From contig NZ_JAGGOK010000077.1 in NCBI RefSeq assembly GCF_018614615.1, positions 1 to 53,231 of the forward strand: a stretch of DNA of 53,231 nt, given 5' to 3'. The first letter of the stretch is position 1. Each line of letters starts with the position of its first letter. The position numbers and the translations under genes were made by a program. The stretch is from Streptomyces sp. ISL-100. Lineage in GTDB: Bacteria > Actinomycetota > Actinomycetes > Streptomycetales > Streptomycetaceae. Below, in pieces: positions 17,394 to 25,156 of the stretch. The notes beneath the pieces are model-generated. The model made no database searches. It was given only the letters and a program-made list of their open reading frames with translations, and was not told where the DNA came from.

Positions 17394-18569
17394 TCAGAGA
17401 GGAAGTCCTGTGTAGTTCCCGGCCAGTTCGGCGGCGGCGGGCCGGGAGGACGCGAGACGGTGCAGCCTTGCGAGATGCACTCGGCCGTCGAACGCGCTTT
17501 CGCTTGGTTGACTGTGCAACATCGTAGTCATGTCGTACGAGAAACGGGTGGCTTGCCACACGCGTCGCAGACACAAGTCCGAGTAGCAGGTGAGGAGTTC
17601 GTCCGATCCGGTGCGGTGGTGGTGCTCGAAGGCGCGGGCCAGGATCCGTACGTCGGAGACCGCCAGGTTGAGGCCCTTGGCTCCGGTGGGAGGGACGATG
17701 TGCGCCGCGTCCCCGGCCAGGAAGACCCGTCCGTACCGCATCGGCTCTGTGACGTAACTGCGCATCGGAGTCACCGACTTGGAGGTGATCGGGCCGCGGG
17801 CCAGCCTCCAGTCGCCTTCGTCGATGGCGAAGCGGCGGTCGAGTTCGTCCCAGATGCGGTCGTCGGACCAGTTGGCGGGGTCGGTGCCGTTCGGGACCTG
17901 GAGGTAGAGGCGCGAGACGGTGGGCGAGCGCATGCTGTGGAGGGCGAAGCCTTCCTCGCCGCGTGCGTAGATCAACTCATCGCAGGACGGGGGGACATCG
18001 GCGAGGATGCCCAGCCAGGAGTAGGGGTACGTGCGCTCGTACGTGCGGCGGATGCCGGTAGGGATCGCGGCGCGCGCGATGCCGTGGAAGCCGTCGCAGC
18101 CGACGACGTAATCGCAGTCGAGGGTCTGTTCGCGGCCTTCGTGGGTGAAGCGGACCATTGGGTGTTCTGATTCGGGCTTCTCGATGGCGAGGGCCTGTGC
18201 CTCAAAGAACAGGGGCGGGCCTTCGGTGAGTTGGAGGGCGACGAGGTCCTTCACGACCTCCGTCTGCGCGTAGACCATGACGGAGCGTCCGCCGGTGAGC
18301 TCCGGGAAGTCGATGCGGTGGCTCTGGCGGTCGAAGCGGAGCTCGATGCCGTGATGCACGAGTCCTTCGGCGTCCATGCGGGCGCCCGCCCCGCAGGCGC
18401 GCAGTGCGTCGACTGTGCCCTGTTCGAGGATTCCGGCGCGCTGGCGCTGTTCGACGTACGCGCGGGTCCTGTTCTCCAGGACGACGCAGTCGATGCCTGC
18501 GTTGTGGAGGAGGCGCGCGAGGAGAAGGCCGGCGGGACCCGCCCCGATGATCCCTACGGTTGTACGCAT
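17394..18569 (-). CDS. pobA: 4-hydroxybenzoate 3-monooxygenase
   Basis: 391 residues from the ATG giving MRTTVGIIGAGPAGLLLARLL. Class A flavoprotein hydroxylase: FAD-binding GxGxxG, the DG motif (DYVVGCDGFHGIAR), and the second FAD motif GRVFLAGDAAHIVPPTGAKGLNLA. Length and sequence match PobA, which converts 4-hydroxybenzoate to protocatechuate using NAD(P)H and oxygen. It starts 4 bases after the thiolase stop, so both are on one mRNA. Regulation is probably by the divergent tandem-IclR protein. Confidence 0.95.
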   Translation of the reverse strand: MRTTVGIIGAGPAGLLLARLLHNAGIDCVVLENRTRAYVEQRQRAGILEQGTVDALRACGAGARMDAEGLVHHGIELRFDRQSHRIDFPELTGGRSVMVYAQTEVVKDLVALQLTEGPPLFFEAQALAIEKPESEHPMVRFTHEGREQTLDCDYVVGCDGFHGIARAAIPTGIRRTYERTYPYSWLGILADVPPSCDELIYARGEEGFALHSMRSPTVSRLYLQVPNGTDPANWSDDRIWDELDRRFAIDEGDWRLARGPITSKSVTPMRSYVTEPMRYGRVFLAGDAAHIVPPTGAKGLNLAVSDVRILARAFEHHHRTGSDELLTCYSDLCLRRVWQATRFSYDMTTMLHSQPSESAFDGRVHLARLHRLASSRPAAAELAGNYTGLPL

Positions 18570-18573
18570 GCGG

Positions 18574-19758
18574 TCAGCGCTCCAGTACGAGCGCGAGGCC
18601 CTGGCCGACGCCGATGCACAGGGCGGCGAGGCCCGTGCCCGAGCCCGCGGCGGCGAGCTGGTGGGCGACGGATCCGGCGAGGCGGGCGCCCGAGGCACCG
18701 AGCGGGTGGCCGATGGCGATGGCGCCACCGCGCGGGTTCACGACGGCGGGGTCGAGATCCGGCCACTCGGCGAGGCAGCCGAGCGACTGGGCGGCGAAGG
18801 CCTCGTTGAGCTCGAAGGTGGTGAGGTCGGCGAAGGACTTGCCTGCCTTGGCGAGCGCCCGCTGGACCGCCTCGACCGGGCCGAGGCCGAACAGCTGCGG
18901 CTCGATGCCGGTTACGGCGGAGGTGCGGATACGGGCGAGCGGCTCGCGGCCGGTGGCGCGCAGGCCTTCCTCGTCGACGATCAGGAGCGCGGCGGCGCCG
19001 TCGTTGAGCGGCGAGGCATTGCCGGCCGTGACGCTGCCGCTCTCGCGGAAGACGGGCTTCAGTTTGGCCAGGGCCGCCATGGTCGAGCCCTCACGGATGC
19101 ACTCGTCGCGGGTGAGATCCACGCCGTCGTACGGGACGACCTCGGCGGCATACAGGCCGTCCGACCAGGCCTTCGCTGCCTTTTGGTGGCTCGCGAGCGC
19201 GAAGGCGTCCTGCTGCTCGCGGGTGATGCCGTGCTTGTCGGCGATGAGCTCCGCGCCCTCGCCGAGGGGGACGGTCCACTCGTCGGGCATGCGCGGGTTG
19301 GTCATGCGCCAGCCGAGCGTGGTCGAGTGCAGCTCCTGGTGGCCGGCGGGGAAGGCGCGCTCGGGCTTCTGGAGCACCCAGGGGGCGCGGGACATCGACT
19401 CCACGCCGCCGGCGATGGCGACGGACGCGTCACCGAGGGCTACGGCGCGGGCCGCCTGGATGACGGCCTCCAGGCCGGAGCCGCAGAGGCGGTTGACGGT
19501 GACACCGGGGACGGAAACGGGGAGTCCGGCGAGCAGCACGGCCATCCGGGCGACGTCCCTGTTGTCCTCGCCGGCTCCGTTGGCGTCGCCGAAGTAGACG
19601 TCGTCGATCCTGGCGGGGTCGAGGTCGGGCGTACGGGCGACGAGCGACTTGACGACGTGGGCGGCGAGGTCGTCGGGGCGTACGGAGGAGAGGGCACCCC
19701 CGAACTTGCCGATCGGGGTGCGGACGGCGTCGACGATGTAGACGTCGCGGATGCTCAT
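18574..19758 (-). CDS. pcaF: Beta-ketoadipyl-CoA thiolase
   Basis: 394 residues. Thiolase active-site residues are present: nucleophilic Cys in VNRLCGSGLEAV, His in GHPLGASGARLAGS and Cys in ALCIGVGQGLA. The N-terminus (VYIVDAVRTPIGKFGGALSSVRPDDLAA) and GEDNRDVARMAVLLAGLP resemble PcaF closely. It cleaves beta-ketoadipyl-CoA to succinyl-CoA and acetyl-CoA, the last step of the protocatechuate branch. It is first in the operon with pobA and the aldehyde dehydrogenase. Other pca genes (pcaGHBDCIJ) are not in this window. A general acetyl-CoA acetyltransferase is a less likely alternative. Confidence 0.88.
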   Translation of the reverse strand: MSIRDVYIVDAVRTPIGKFGGALSSVRPDDLAAHVVKSLVARTPDLDPARIDDVYFGDANGAGEDNRDVARMAVLLAGLPVSVPGVTVNRLCGSGLEAVIQAARAVALGDASVAIAGGVESMSRAPWVLQKPERAFPAGHQELHSTTLGWRMTNPRMPDEWTVPLGEGAELIADKHGITREQQDAFALASHQKAAKAWSDGLYAAEVVPYDGVDLTRDECIREGSTMAALAKLKPVFRESGSVTAGNASPLNDGAAALLIVDEEGLRATGREPLARIRTSAVTGIEPQLFGLGPVEAVQRALAKAGKSFADLTTFELNEAFAAQSLGCLAEWPDLDPAVVNPRGGAIAIGHPLGASGARLAGSVAHQLAAAGSGTGLAALCIGVGQGLALVLER

Positions 19759-19790
19759 CGGGTCTCTCCCGCAGTCGTAGAGTTTTCAGT

Positions 19791-19815
19791 GTTCGCGCAA
19801 TGAACTATCGTTCAT
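19791..19815. promoter_or_regulatory. Probable operator of the tandem-IclR regulator
   Basis: ATGAAC-N4-GTTCAT (19800-19815) is a perfect inverted repeat. Just upstream GTTC (19791-19794) pairs with the same GAAC (19802-19805), giving three alternating half-sites GTTC-N7-GAAC-N4-GTTC. It lies between divergent pcaF and the IclR gene, where a regulator of both would bind. Confidence 0.55.
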
Positions 19816-19881
19816 ATCTGATCTCGCCCCGAGTCTCTGCCGAGCGCTGTCCGCTGTCAACGGCCTGCCAGGAGGAATGCC

Positions 19882-21516
19882 ATGTCGAGCGCCGAATCTG
19901 TCGGGCCACTGGAGCGCGGGCTCACCGTGATTCGGGCCCTGTCCGCTCCCGGCGGACAAGACCGGGTTCGGCACAGCGATCTCGTACGGTCGACCGGCCT
20001 GGCCCGCTCCACGGTCGACCGGGTGGTGTGCACCCTCGACCGGCTCGGCCTCGCGCGCAGCGACGGGCGGGAGGTGGCGCTCGCGCCCCGGCTGATGGGA
20101 CTGTCCGGCGCGTACCTGACGGCCTGCGGGATTCCGGCGGCGCTCGGGCCGGCGGCGGAGCGGCTCGCGGACGAGTTCGACGAATCGGTGTCGGTGGCGG
20201 TGCCGGACGACGGGGTGGCGGGGGTGCGGTTCGTACTCCAGACGACGCGGCAGCGCACCATGTCGCCGGCCTTCCGCATCGGTGATCTGCTGCCCGCCGA
20301 GCGGTGCGCGCCCGGGGCGCTGTTCGCGGCGGAGTGGGACGGGGAGGCGTGGCGGGCGTGGCGTGGGCGGCGGGACGCCGATCCGCTGGACGCGGGGTTC
20401 GCGGCGGTGCCGCCGCTGGGCAGGCCGCTGGATGCGGATGGCTTCGAGCGGCGGGCGGCGCGGGCGGGCGTGGACGGCTGGGCGGGCGACGACCAGCTGA
20501 TCGAGCCGGGGCTGGTGGCGGTTGCCGTGCCCGTGCGCGACGGGGCGGGGCGGGTGGTGTGTGCGGTGAGCGTGGTGAGCCACACCAGTCGGCACACTGT
20601 CGGGTCACTGCGGGAGTCCGTACTGCCCCGACTGCACGCGGTACGGGGCGAGTTGGAGGCATCACTGGCGGCGCCACGCCCCGCGCCGCAGGCCGCGCCC
20701 GTACGGGACACCTCGCTGGAGGCCAAGCGCGAGCTCGGGCCGGGCTTTCTGCAGTCCCTGGCGCGGGGGCTCGCCGTCCTCGGCTCGCTCGGCGCCGACC
20801 GGGGTGACGGGATGGCGCTGACGGCGGTCGCCGAGGCGACCGGGCTGGCCAGGGCTACGGCGCGGCGCTCGCTGCTGACGCTGGAGCAGCTGGGGTACGT
20901 GGCAGCGGAGGGGCGCGTGTGGCGGCTGCTGCCTCGCGTGCTCGAACTGGGCTGCGCGCGGCTGTCCGAGCTGGGGCTCGCGGAGATCGCCCAGCCTCAT
21001 CTGGCGGCGCTGGTACGGCGCGTGCACGAGTCGGCGTCGCTGGCGGTACTCGACGGCGCCGACATCCGGTACGTGGCGCGTGTTCCCACAGTGCGCATCA
21101 TGAGCGTCAACATCACGGTGGGTACGCGTTTTCCGGCGTACGCGACGTCGATGGGCCGGGTGCTGCTGGCAGGCCTGGCGCGGGAGGAGCGGCCGCCGCT
21201 GCCGGAGGTACTGCCGGCGCTGACCCGGCGTACGGTGACCTCGCCGGTCGAGCTCGAGAAGATCATTGAGCGGGCCGCGTCGGACGAATGCGCCCTGGTG
21301 GACGAGGAGTTGGAGGTGGGGTTGCGCTCACTGGCCGTGCCGGTGCGGGGCGCGCACGGGCGTGTGGTGGCGGCGGTGAATGTGGCCCGGCATGCGGGGG
21401 ACGGTACGCCGGGTGAGATGCGGGCGGCGCTGTTGCCGGCGCTGCGAGAGGCGGCGACGCTGATCGAGGCGGACCTGCGGGCGCTGGGCACGGCGGGGCG
21501 ACCCCGGCCGGTGTGA
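19882..21516 (+). CDS. pobR: Tandem-IclR transcription regulator, PobR-like
   Basis: 544 residues, twice the size of a normal IclR protein, made of two complete IclR copies: residues about 8-260 (winged helix LERGLTVIRALSAP ... DLVRSTGLARSTVDRVVCTLDRLGL, then an effector domain) and about 285-535 (LARGLAVLGSLGADRG ... ATGLARATARRSLLTLEQLGYV, effector domain with TRFPAYATSMGRVLLAG). A double IclR regulator of pobA is known from S. coelicolor (recalled). AGGAGG precedes the ATG. The divergent position next to pcaF-pobA and the half-site cluster between them support control by 4-hydroxybenzoate. Whether both copies still bind effector cannot be told by eye. Confidence 0.85.
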   Translation: MSSAESVGPLERGLTVIRALSAPGGQDRVRHSDLVRSTGLARSTVDRVVCTLDRLGLARSDGREVALAPRLMGLSGAYLTACGIPAALGPAAERLADEFDESVSVAVPDDGVAGVRFVLQTTRQRTMSPAFRIGDLLPAERCAPGALFAAEWDGEAWRAWRGRRDADPLDAGFAAVPPLGRPLDADGFERRAARAGVDGWAGDDQLIEPGLVAVAVPVRDGAGRVVCAVSVVSHTSRHTVGSLRESVLPRLHAVRGELEASLAAPRPAPQAAPVRDTSLEAKRELGPGFLQSLARGLAVLGSLGADRGDGMALTAVAEATGLARATARRSLLTLEQLGYVAAEGRVWRLLPRVLELGCARLSELGLAEIAQPHLAALVRRVHESASLAVLDGADIRYVARVPTVRIMSVNITVGTRFPAYATSMGRVLLAGLAREERPPLPEVLPALTRRTVTSPVELEKIIERAASDECALVDEELEVGLRSLAVPVRGAHGRVVAAVNVARHAGDGTPGEMRAALLPALREAATLIEADLRALGTAGRPRPV

Positions 21517-21599
21517 CGCAGGTGGGCGTCCTGCAGGTGGCGTGACGCGGGTGGGCGTCCTGCGGGTGGCGTGACGCGGGTGGGCGTCCTGCGGGTGGC
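21513..21599 (+). repeat. Three tandem 29-bp repeats at the regulator's stop codon
   Basis: Units 21513-21541, 21542-21570 and 21571-21599 share the form GTGACGC[A/G]GGTGGGCG...GTGGC; units 2 and 3 are identical and unit 1 differs at two places. The first unit contains the TGA stop of the tandem-IclR gene, and each unit repeats GTGA. A fourth unit begins (GTGA at 21600) but diverges. Confidence 0.85.
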
Positions 21600-21606
21600 G
21601 TGAACC

Positions 21607-21652
21607 GGGGCTCCGCCCCAGACCCCGCTCCTCAGATGCCGGAGGGGCTGGA
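21607..21652 (+). repeat. 46-bp dispersed Streptomyces intergenic element, copy 1
   Basis: Begins GGGGCTCCGCCCC (itself a small hairpin) and ends GGAGGGGCTGGA. A second copy with a few substitutions lies at 34818-34863, also just downstream of a plus-strand operon. The family is familiar from 3' flanks of Streptomyces genes and may act in termination or mRNA end formation. Confidence 0.7.
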
Positions 21653-21658
21653 CAGTGA

Positions 21659-22693
21659 TCAGCTGGACTCTCGCGGGACTGTGCGCGCCGCCATCAGGTC
21701 GTGGCGTTCCACCTCGCCGTCCGGGTCGCGAACCGCCCGGTCCACCAGCTCCGCTATCTCCCGCCCCGTCGGCAGCTCAATGTGCACCGTACTCAGCCGC
21801 GGCCGCAGCAGCTTCCCCAGCAGCAAGTCGTCCGCGCCGACCACCGCGCACTCCCCCGGTACGTCGACCCCCGCGTCCTGAAGCGCCCGCATCAGCAGCT
21901 GCGCGTACTCGTCGTTGTACGCGTAGACCGCGTCGAGACCGAGCTCGCGCCAGCGCCTGGCGAGCGCCGCGGCGGATTCCTCGTCGTACGCCATCGGCAA
22001 CGGCTCGACCTGGGCACCGGCCGCCGCCACCGCCTTGCGCACACCCGCGAGTCGCGGCCGGGAGAACATGTCCAGCCCCTCCTCGGCGGGGACCACAACA
22101 CCGATCGCCCGCCGGCCCCGCTCCAGCAGGTGCGCCGCCGCCGCGGCGCCGATCGCCCGCTGGTCCATGACCAGGGCGTGCGCGCCCTCCACCCGTTGCG
22201 GGCCGAGCGTGATTACGGCCTTGGCGCCGGAGCGCTTCAGCACCTGCACACCGTGCGGACTGAGCGCGATCTCACCGAGGGACAGGACCGCGACCGGTCG
22301 CAGTTCCGCCCACGCCCGGGCCGCCTCGTCGGCGCCGAGCCCCAGGCTGCCGTACTGCACGACCGTGTAGTCCAGCGCCCGCAGGGCCCACTGGACTTCG
22401 TTCAGAAACCGGCCGTAGAGAGGGCCGACGGGAATGTGCGCCGTCGGAAGCAGCACGATGCGGCTGTGCCCGGCCCGCAGGCTTCGCGCGGCCGCGTGCG
22501 GGACGTAACCCAGCTCCTCGGCGGCCTCGCGCACCCGGCGGCGGGTCGGTTCGCTGATCCGCACCGCCGAGGTGTTGTTGAGTACGTACGAGACCGTGGC
22601 GCGCGAGACTCCGGCCAGGCGCGCGACATCGGTGCTGGTCGGGACGGGGCTATCGGCGGACTGCTTCGGTGTCTGGCTCATCGCGTTCGGCAT
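21659..22693 (-). CDS. LacI-family transcription regulator
   Basis: 344 residues. DNA-binding helix-turn-helix and hinge: TSTDVARLAGVSRATVSYVLNNTSAVRISEPTRRRVREAAEELGYVPHAAARSL. A periplasmic-binding-protein-like sensor domain follows, ending YNDEYAQLLMRALQDAGVDVPGECAVVGADD. Members usually respond to sugars or nucleosides. The start at 22693 has GGAAAG just before it; an ATG four codons inside is possible. The nearest transporter is the MFS gene at 25157, beyond the cyclodipeptide genes, and may be its original target. Confidence 0.88.
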   Translation of the reverse strand: MPNAMSQTPKQSADSPVPTSTDVARLAGVSRATVSYVLNNTSAVRISEPTRRRVREAAEELGYVPHAAARSLRAGHSRIVLLPTAHIPVGPLYGRFLNEVQWALRALDYTVVQYGSLGLGADEAARAWAELRPVAVLSLGEIALSPHGVQVLKRSGAKAVITLGPQRVEGAHALVMDQRAIGAAAAAHLLERGRRAIGVVVPAEEGLDMFSRPRLAGVRKAVAAAGAQVEPLPMAYDEESAAALARRWRELGLDAVYAYNDEYAQLLMRALQDAGVDVPGECAVVGADDLLLGKLLRPRLSTVHIELPTGREIAELVDRAVRDPDGEVERHDLMAARTVPRESS

Positions 22694-23030
22694 CTTTCCA
22701 GATCGGCATGGAGCAGGGTCTGGCGGATGGCCGGAAATGAGTACCGCGCAACACTCACCGCTTCATGGCACGTGTCATCTGTCAGCAGCGCACAGTTCCG
22801 GCCAGACCACCACGAGGGGCAGGTGGCGAGTTCCGCGCCGTAACTTGTCAGGAGTTCAACCATTTCGAGCGGATCGGCAGTCGGTTTTGCGCCTCTGATC
22901 AACTATTTTCGGCCATATAGCGACCGTCATCGTGACTCTATGAAGATCGCCGGTAACTTCATGTCGCGCCGCCACACCAGGGGCACAGGGCCCCACCGGG
23001 ACTCGCGGCGCCAAAGGGTGCATCACCTAC
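22694..23030. other. Divergent promoter region of lacI and the cyclodipeptide operon
   Basis: 337 bases without a supported gene, with lower GC near 22895-22950. It must hold the promoters for the minus-strand LacI gene and the plus-strand synthase. No confident -35/-10 pair is assigned. A 74-codon minus-strand frame overlaps the lacI start and is not called. Confidence 0.5.
22940..22962. promoter_or_regulatory. Inverted repeat in the cyclodipeptide synthase leader
   Basis: ATGAAG-N11-CTTCAT, a perfect 6-base inverted repeat about 70 bases upstream of the GTG start. It could be a regulator site or an mRNA hairpin; no regulator is identified. Confidence 0.35.
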
Positions 23031-23738
23031 GTGACCACACCGACTGTTGCATTCACTGCCCAGCCCTACACCCCGCATTGCCAAGTCATTTGCGACGAGG
23101 GCGACCACGCCGTCATAGGAATATCTCCGGGAAACAGCTACTTCTCAGCCAGGCGCGTCACCGACCTGGCGCGCTGGGGACTGGACAACTTCCGACAGGT
23201 TGACCTCATATACACAGACCTCCACATAGCTGACATGTACGAGGCCCTCGGCTATCCCGCCGACGAAGCCCGCCGCAAAGCCGTCAAGAATCTCCGCGGC
23301 GTACGGGCCAAGGTCACCAACGCCGCCGCCGAGATCGATCCCCACGGCGACCGGCTCCGCGGCCGGCCGATGTCCGCGCTCCTGGACATCCCCACGTACC
23401 AGCACATCCACAAGAGCCTGAACGACCTGCTGGCCACTGACGCCGAATTCCACGCCACCTGCACCGCCCTCGTCGACAGCTTCCTGTCCTCGAAGGTGCT
23501 CAACGGCAAGACCGCCACCGAGCAGCAACGCGCGGTGTGTCTCAAGTACATCTGCGCGGAAGCACCGTTGTTCCTCGACACCCCCGCCATCCTCGGCGTG
23601 CCGTCGTCCCTGAACTGCTACCACCAGCTTCTGCCGATGGCCGAACTGCTGTACTCGCGCGGCTCAGGGCTGCGCGCGTCCCGCAACCAGGGACACGCCA
23701 TCGTCACCCCCGCCGAAGGACACGACCATGAGCACTGA
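23031..23738 (+). CDS. tRNA-dependent cyclodipeptide synthase, cyclo(Tyr-Tyr) type
   Basis: 235 residues, GTG start. The enzyme uses two aminoacyl-tRNAs to make a diketopiperazine. Catalytic residues align with AlbC by a constant offset of five: nucleophile S32 in VIGISPGNSYFS, N35, the Y173-x3-E177 pair in YICAEAPLFLDTPAILGVP, and Y197-H198 in SSLNCYHQ. N/Y/H places it in the NYH subfamily. Compared with Rv2275 of M. tuberculosis (recalled), long stretches match, including EARRKAVKN, the block around YICAEAPLFLDTP, and the ending SRNQGHAIVTP; the N-terminal extension of Rv2275 is missing. The product is therefore probably cyclo(L-Tyr-L-Tyr). It overlaps the next gene by 11 bases. Confidence 0.92.
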   Translation: MTTPTVAFTAQPYTPHCQVICDEGDHAVIGISPGNSYFSARRVTDLARWGLDNFRQVDLIYTDLHIADMYEALGYPADEARRKAVKNLRGVRAKVTNAAAEIDPHGDRLRGRPMSALLDIPTYQHIHKSLNDLLATDAEFHATCTALVDSFLSSKVLNGKTATEQQRAVCLKYICAEAPLFLDTPAILGVPSSLNCYHQLLPMAELLYSRGSGLRASRNQGHAIVTPAEGHDHEH

Positions 23739-24912
23739 CACTCTCCTCGACTTCCCGTTCTCCCCTCGCGGCGACCAGCTCCCCCCGGAGGTGGAGCGAC
23801 TGCGAGGCGAGCCGGTCAAGCGGGTGCGCACCATCGCGGGTGACCCGGCGTGGCTCGTCTCCTCGTACACCCTGTGCAAGCAGGTTCTCGAAGATCCCCG
23901 GTTCAGCCTCAAAGACACCTCCGCCCCCGGCGTGCCCCGCCAGTACGCGCTCACCATCCCCCCCGAAGTCGTCAACAACATGGGCAACATCACCGGTGCG
24001 GGCCTGCGTAAAGCGGTCCTCAAGGCCATCAACCCCAAGACCGACGGCCTCACGGAATGGATGCGCGACCACGCCACCGCCCTGGTCGACGACCTCCTGG
24101 ACTACGGCCCGCCGGCCGACCTGCGCGGCCGGTTCGCCAACCCCTACGCCGAGAACCTCCACTGCCGCATCCTCGGCATACCGCAAGCCGACGCACCCCG
24201 CCTCGCCGCCAGCCTCGACATCGCGTTCATGAACTCCGCGTGCCCGGTCACCGGGGCCCGGCTCAACTGGGACCGTGACATCGCGTACATGGTGGAACGG
24301 CTCGACGACCCGGCGACGGGCGGCCTCATGCGCGAGCTCGCCGCCCTGCGGGGCAACCCCGAGTACGCGCACCTCACCGACGAGATGCTTGCGACCGTCG
24401 GCGTCACCATGTTCGGCGCCGGGGTCATCTCCACCATGGGGTTCTTCACCATGGCGGTCTTCTCCCTGCTCCAGAACCCCGGCGTGTGGGACCGGTTGCG
24501 GGCGGAGCCGGGCAAGATCCCGGCGGCCGTGGACGAGCTGCTGCGCGTCAACCTGTCCATTGCCGACGGCCTGCCCCGCCTCGCCCTTGAGGACGTCACC
24601 CTCGGCGACGTCGAGGTGAAGAAGGGCGAACTGGTTCTCGTCCTGGTCGAGGCGGCGAACACCGACCCGGACGTGTTCACCGATCCGCACGCGGTCGACA
24701 TCGACCGGCCGAACGCGGGCACGCACCTGTCGTTCGGCGGCGGCGCCCACTACTGCCCCGCCACCGCCCTCGGGAAGCGGCACACCGAGATCGCGCTGGA
24801 GGTACTGCTCGACAAGATGCCGGGCCTCCAGCTCGCTGTGCCGGTCGACCAACTCGTATGGCGCACCCGGTTCATGAAGCGAATTCCCGAGCGCCTGCCC
24901 GTCACCTGGTAA
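23728..24912 (+). CDS. Cytochrome P450, CYP121/mycocyclosin synthase-like
   Basis: 394 residues (CYP121 has 396). It is collinear with CYP121 of M. tuberculosis by recalled sequence: WLVSSY, PPEVVNNMGNI, NWDRDI, FGAGVIST, and the ending RIPERLPVxW all match. Haem ligand C343 lies in FGGGAHYCPATALG. CYP121 joins the two tyrosine rings of cyclo(Tyr-Tyr) by a carbon-carbon bond, giving mycocyclosin. Pocket residues equivalent to N85, W182, T229, A233, S237 and H343 are kept, but Q385 and R386 are Met383 and Lys384 here. It is translated from the same mRNA as the synthase. A cyclodipeptide-modifying function is very likely; the exact product is open. Confidence 0.92.
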   Translation: MSTDTLLDFPFSPRGDQLPPEVERLRGEPVKRVRTIAGDPAWLVSSYTLCKQVLEDPRFSLKDTSAPGVPRQYALTIPPEVVNNMGNITGAGLRKAVLKAINPKTDGLTEWMRDHATALVDDLLDYGPPADLRGRFANPYAENLHCRILGIPQADAPRLAASLDIAFMNSACPVTGARLNWDRDIAYMVERLDDPATGGLMRELAALRGNPEYAHLTDEMLATVGVTMFGAGVISTMGFFTMAVFSLLQNPGVWDRLRAEPGKIPAAVDELLRVNLSIADGLPRLALEDVTLGDVEVKKGELVLVLVEAANTDPDVFTDPHAVDIDRPNAGTHLSFGGGAHYCPATALGKRHTEIALEVLLDKMPGLQLAVPVDQLVWRTRFMKRIPERLPVTW

Positions 24913-24930
24913 CCGTCCGCCTCCGGACTC

Positions 24931-24972
24931 AGCTGTGCCCGCCGATCGGTCTCCTTCTCGGCGGGCACAGCT
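24931..24972 (+). terminator. 15-bp hairpin terminator of the CDPS-P450 operon
   Basis: Arms 24931-24945 and 24958-24972 are exact complements around a 12-base loop, 18 bases after the P450 stop. It isolates the two-gene operon from the downstream MFS gene. Confidence 0.88.
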
Positions 24973-25156
24973 GTACGTACCGACGTCGCAGCGGCGGAGT
25001 TGAGCACGCCGCCGTCATAACAGTCCCGGCAGAGGTCTAGCGGATGGCCGAGGAGGTGAGCTAAACAGTGGGCACGCAAGGCACTGACACGTGTAAGCAC
25101 GAACGTGCCACCTGGTGCGTCCCCTCGTCCGCTCACCCCTGCCCAGGAGGGCAACC

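Noticed and set aside
22678..22902. 74-residue minus-strand frame overlapping the lacI start
   Set aside because: Plausible composition but overlaps lacI and lies in its promoter region; no family seen.
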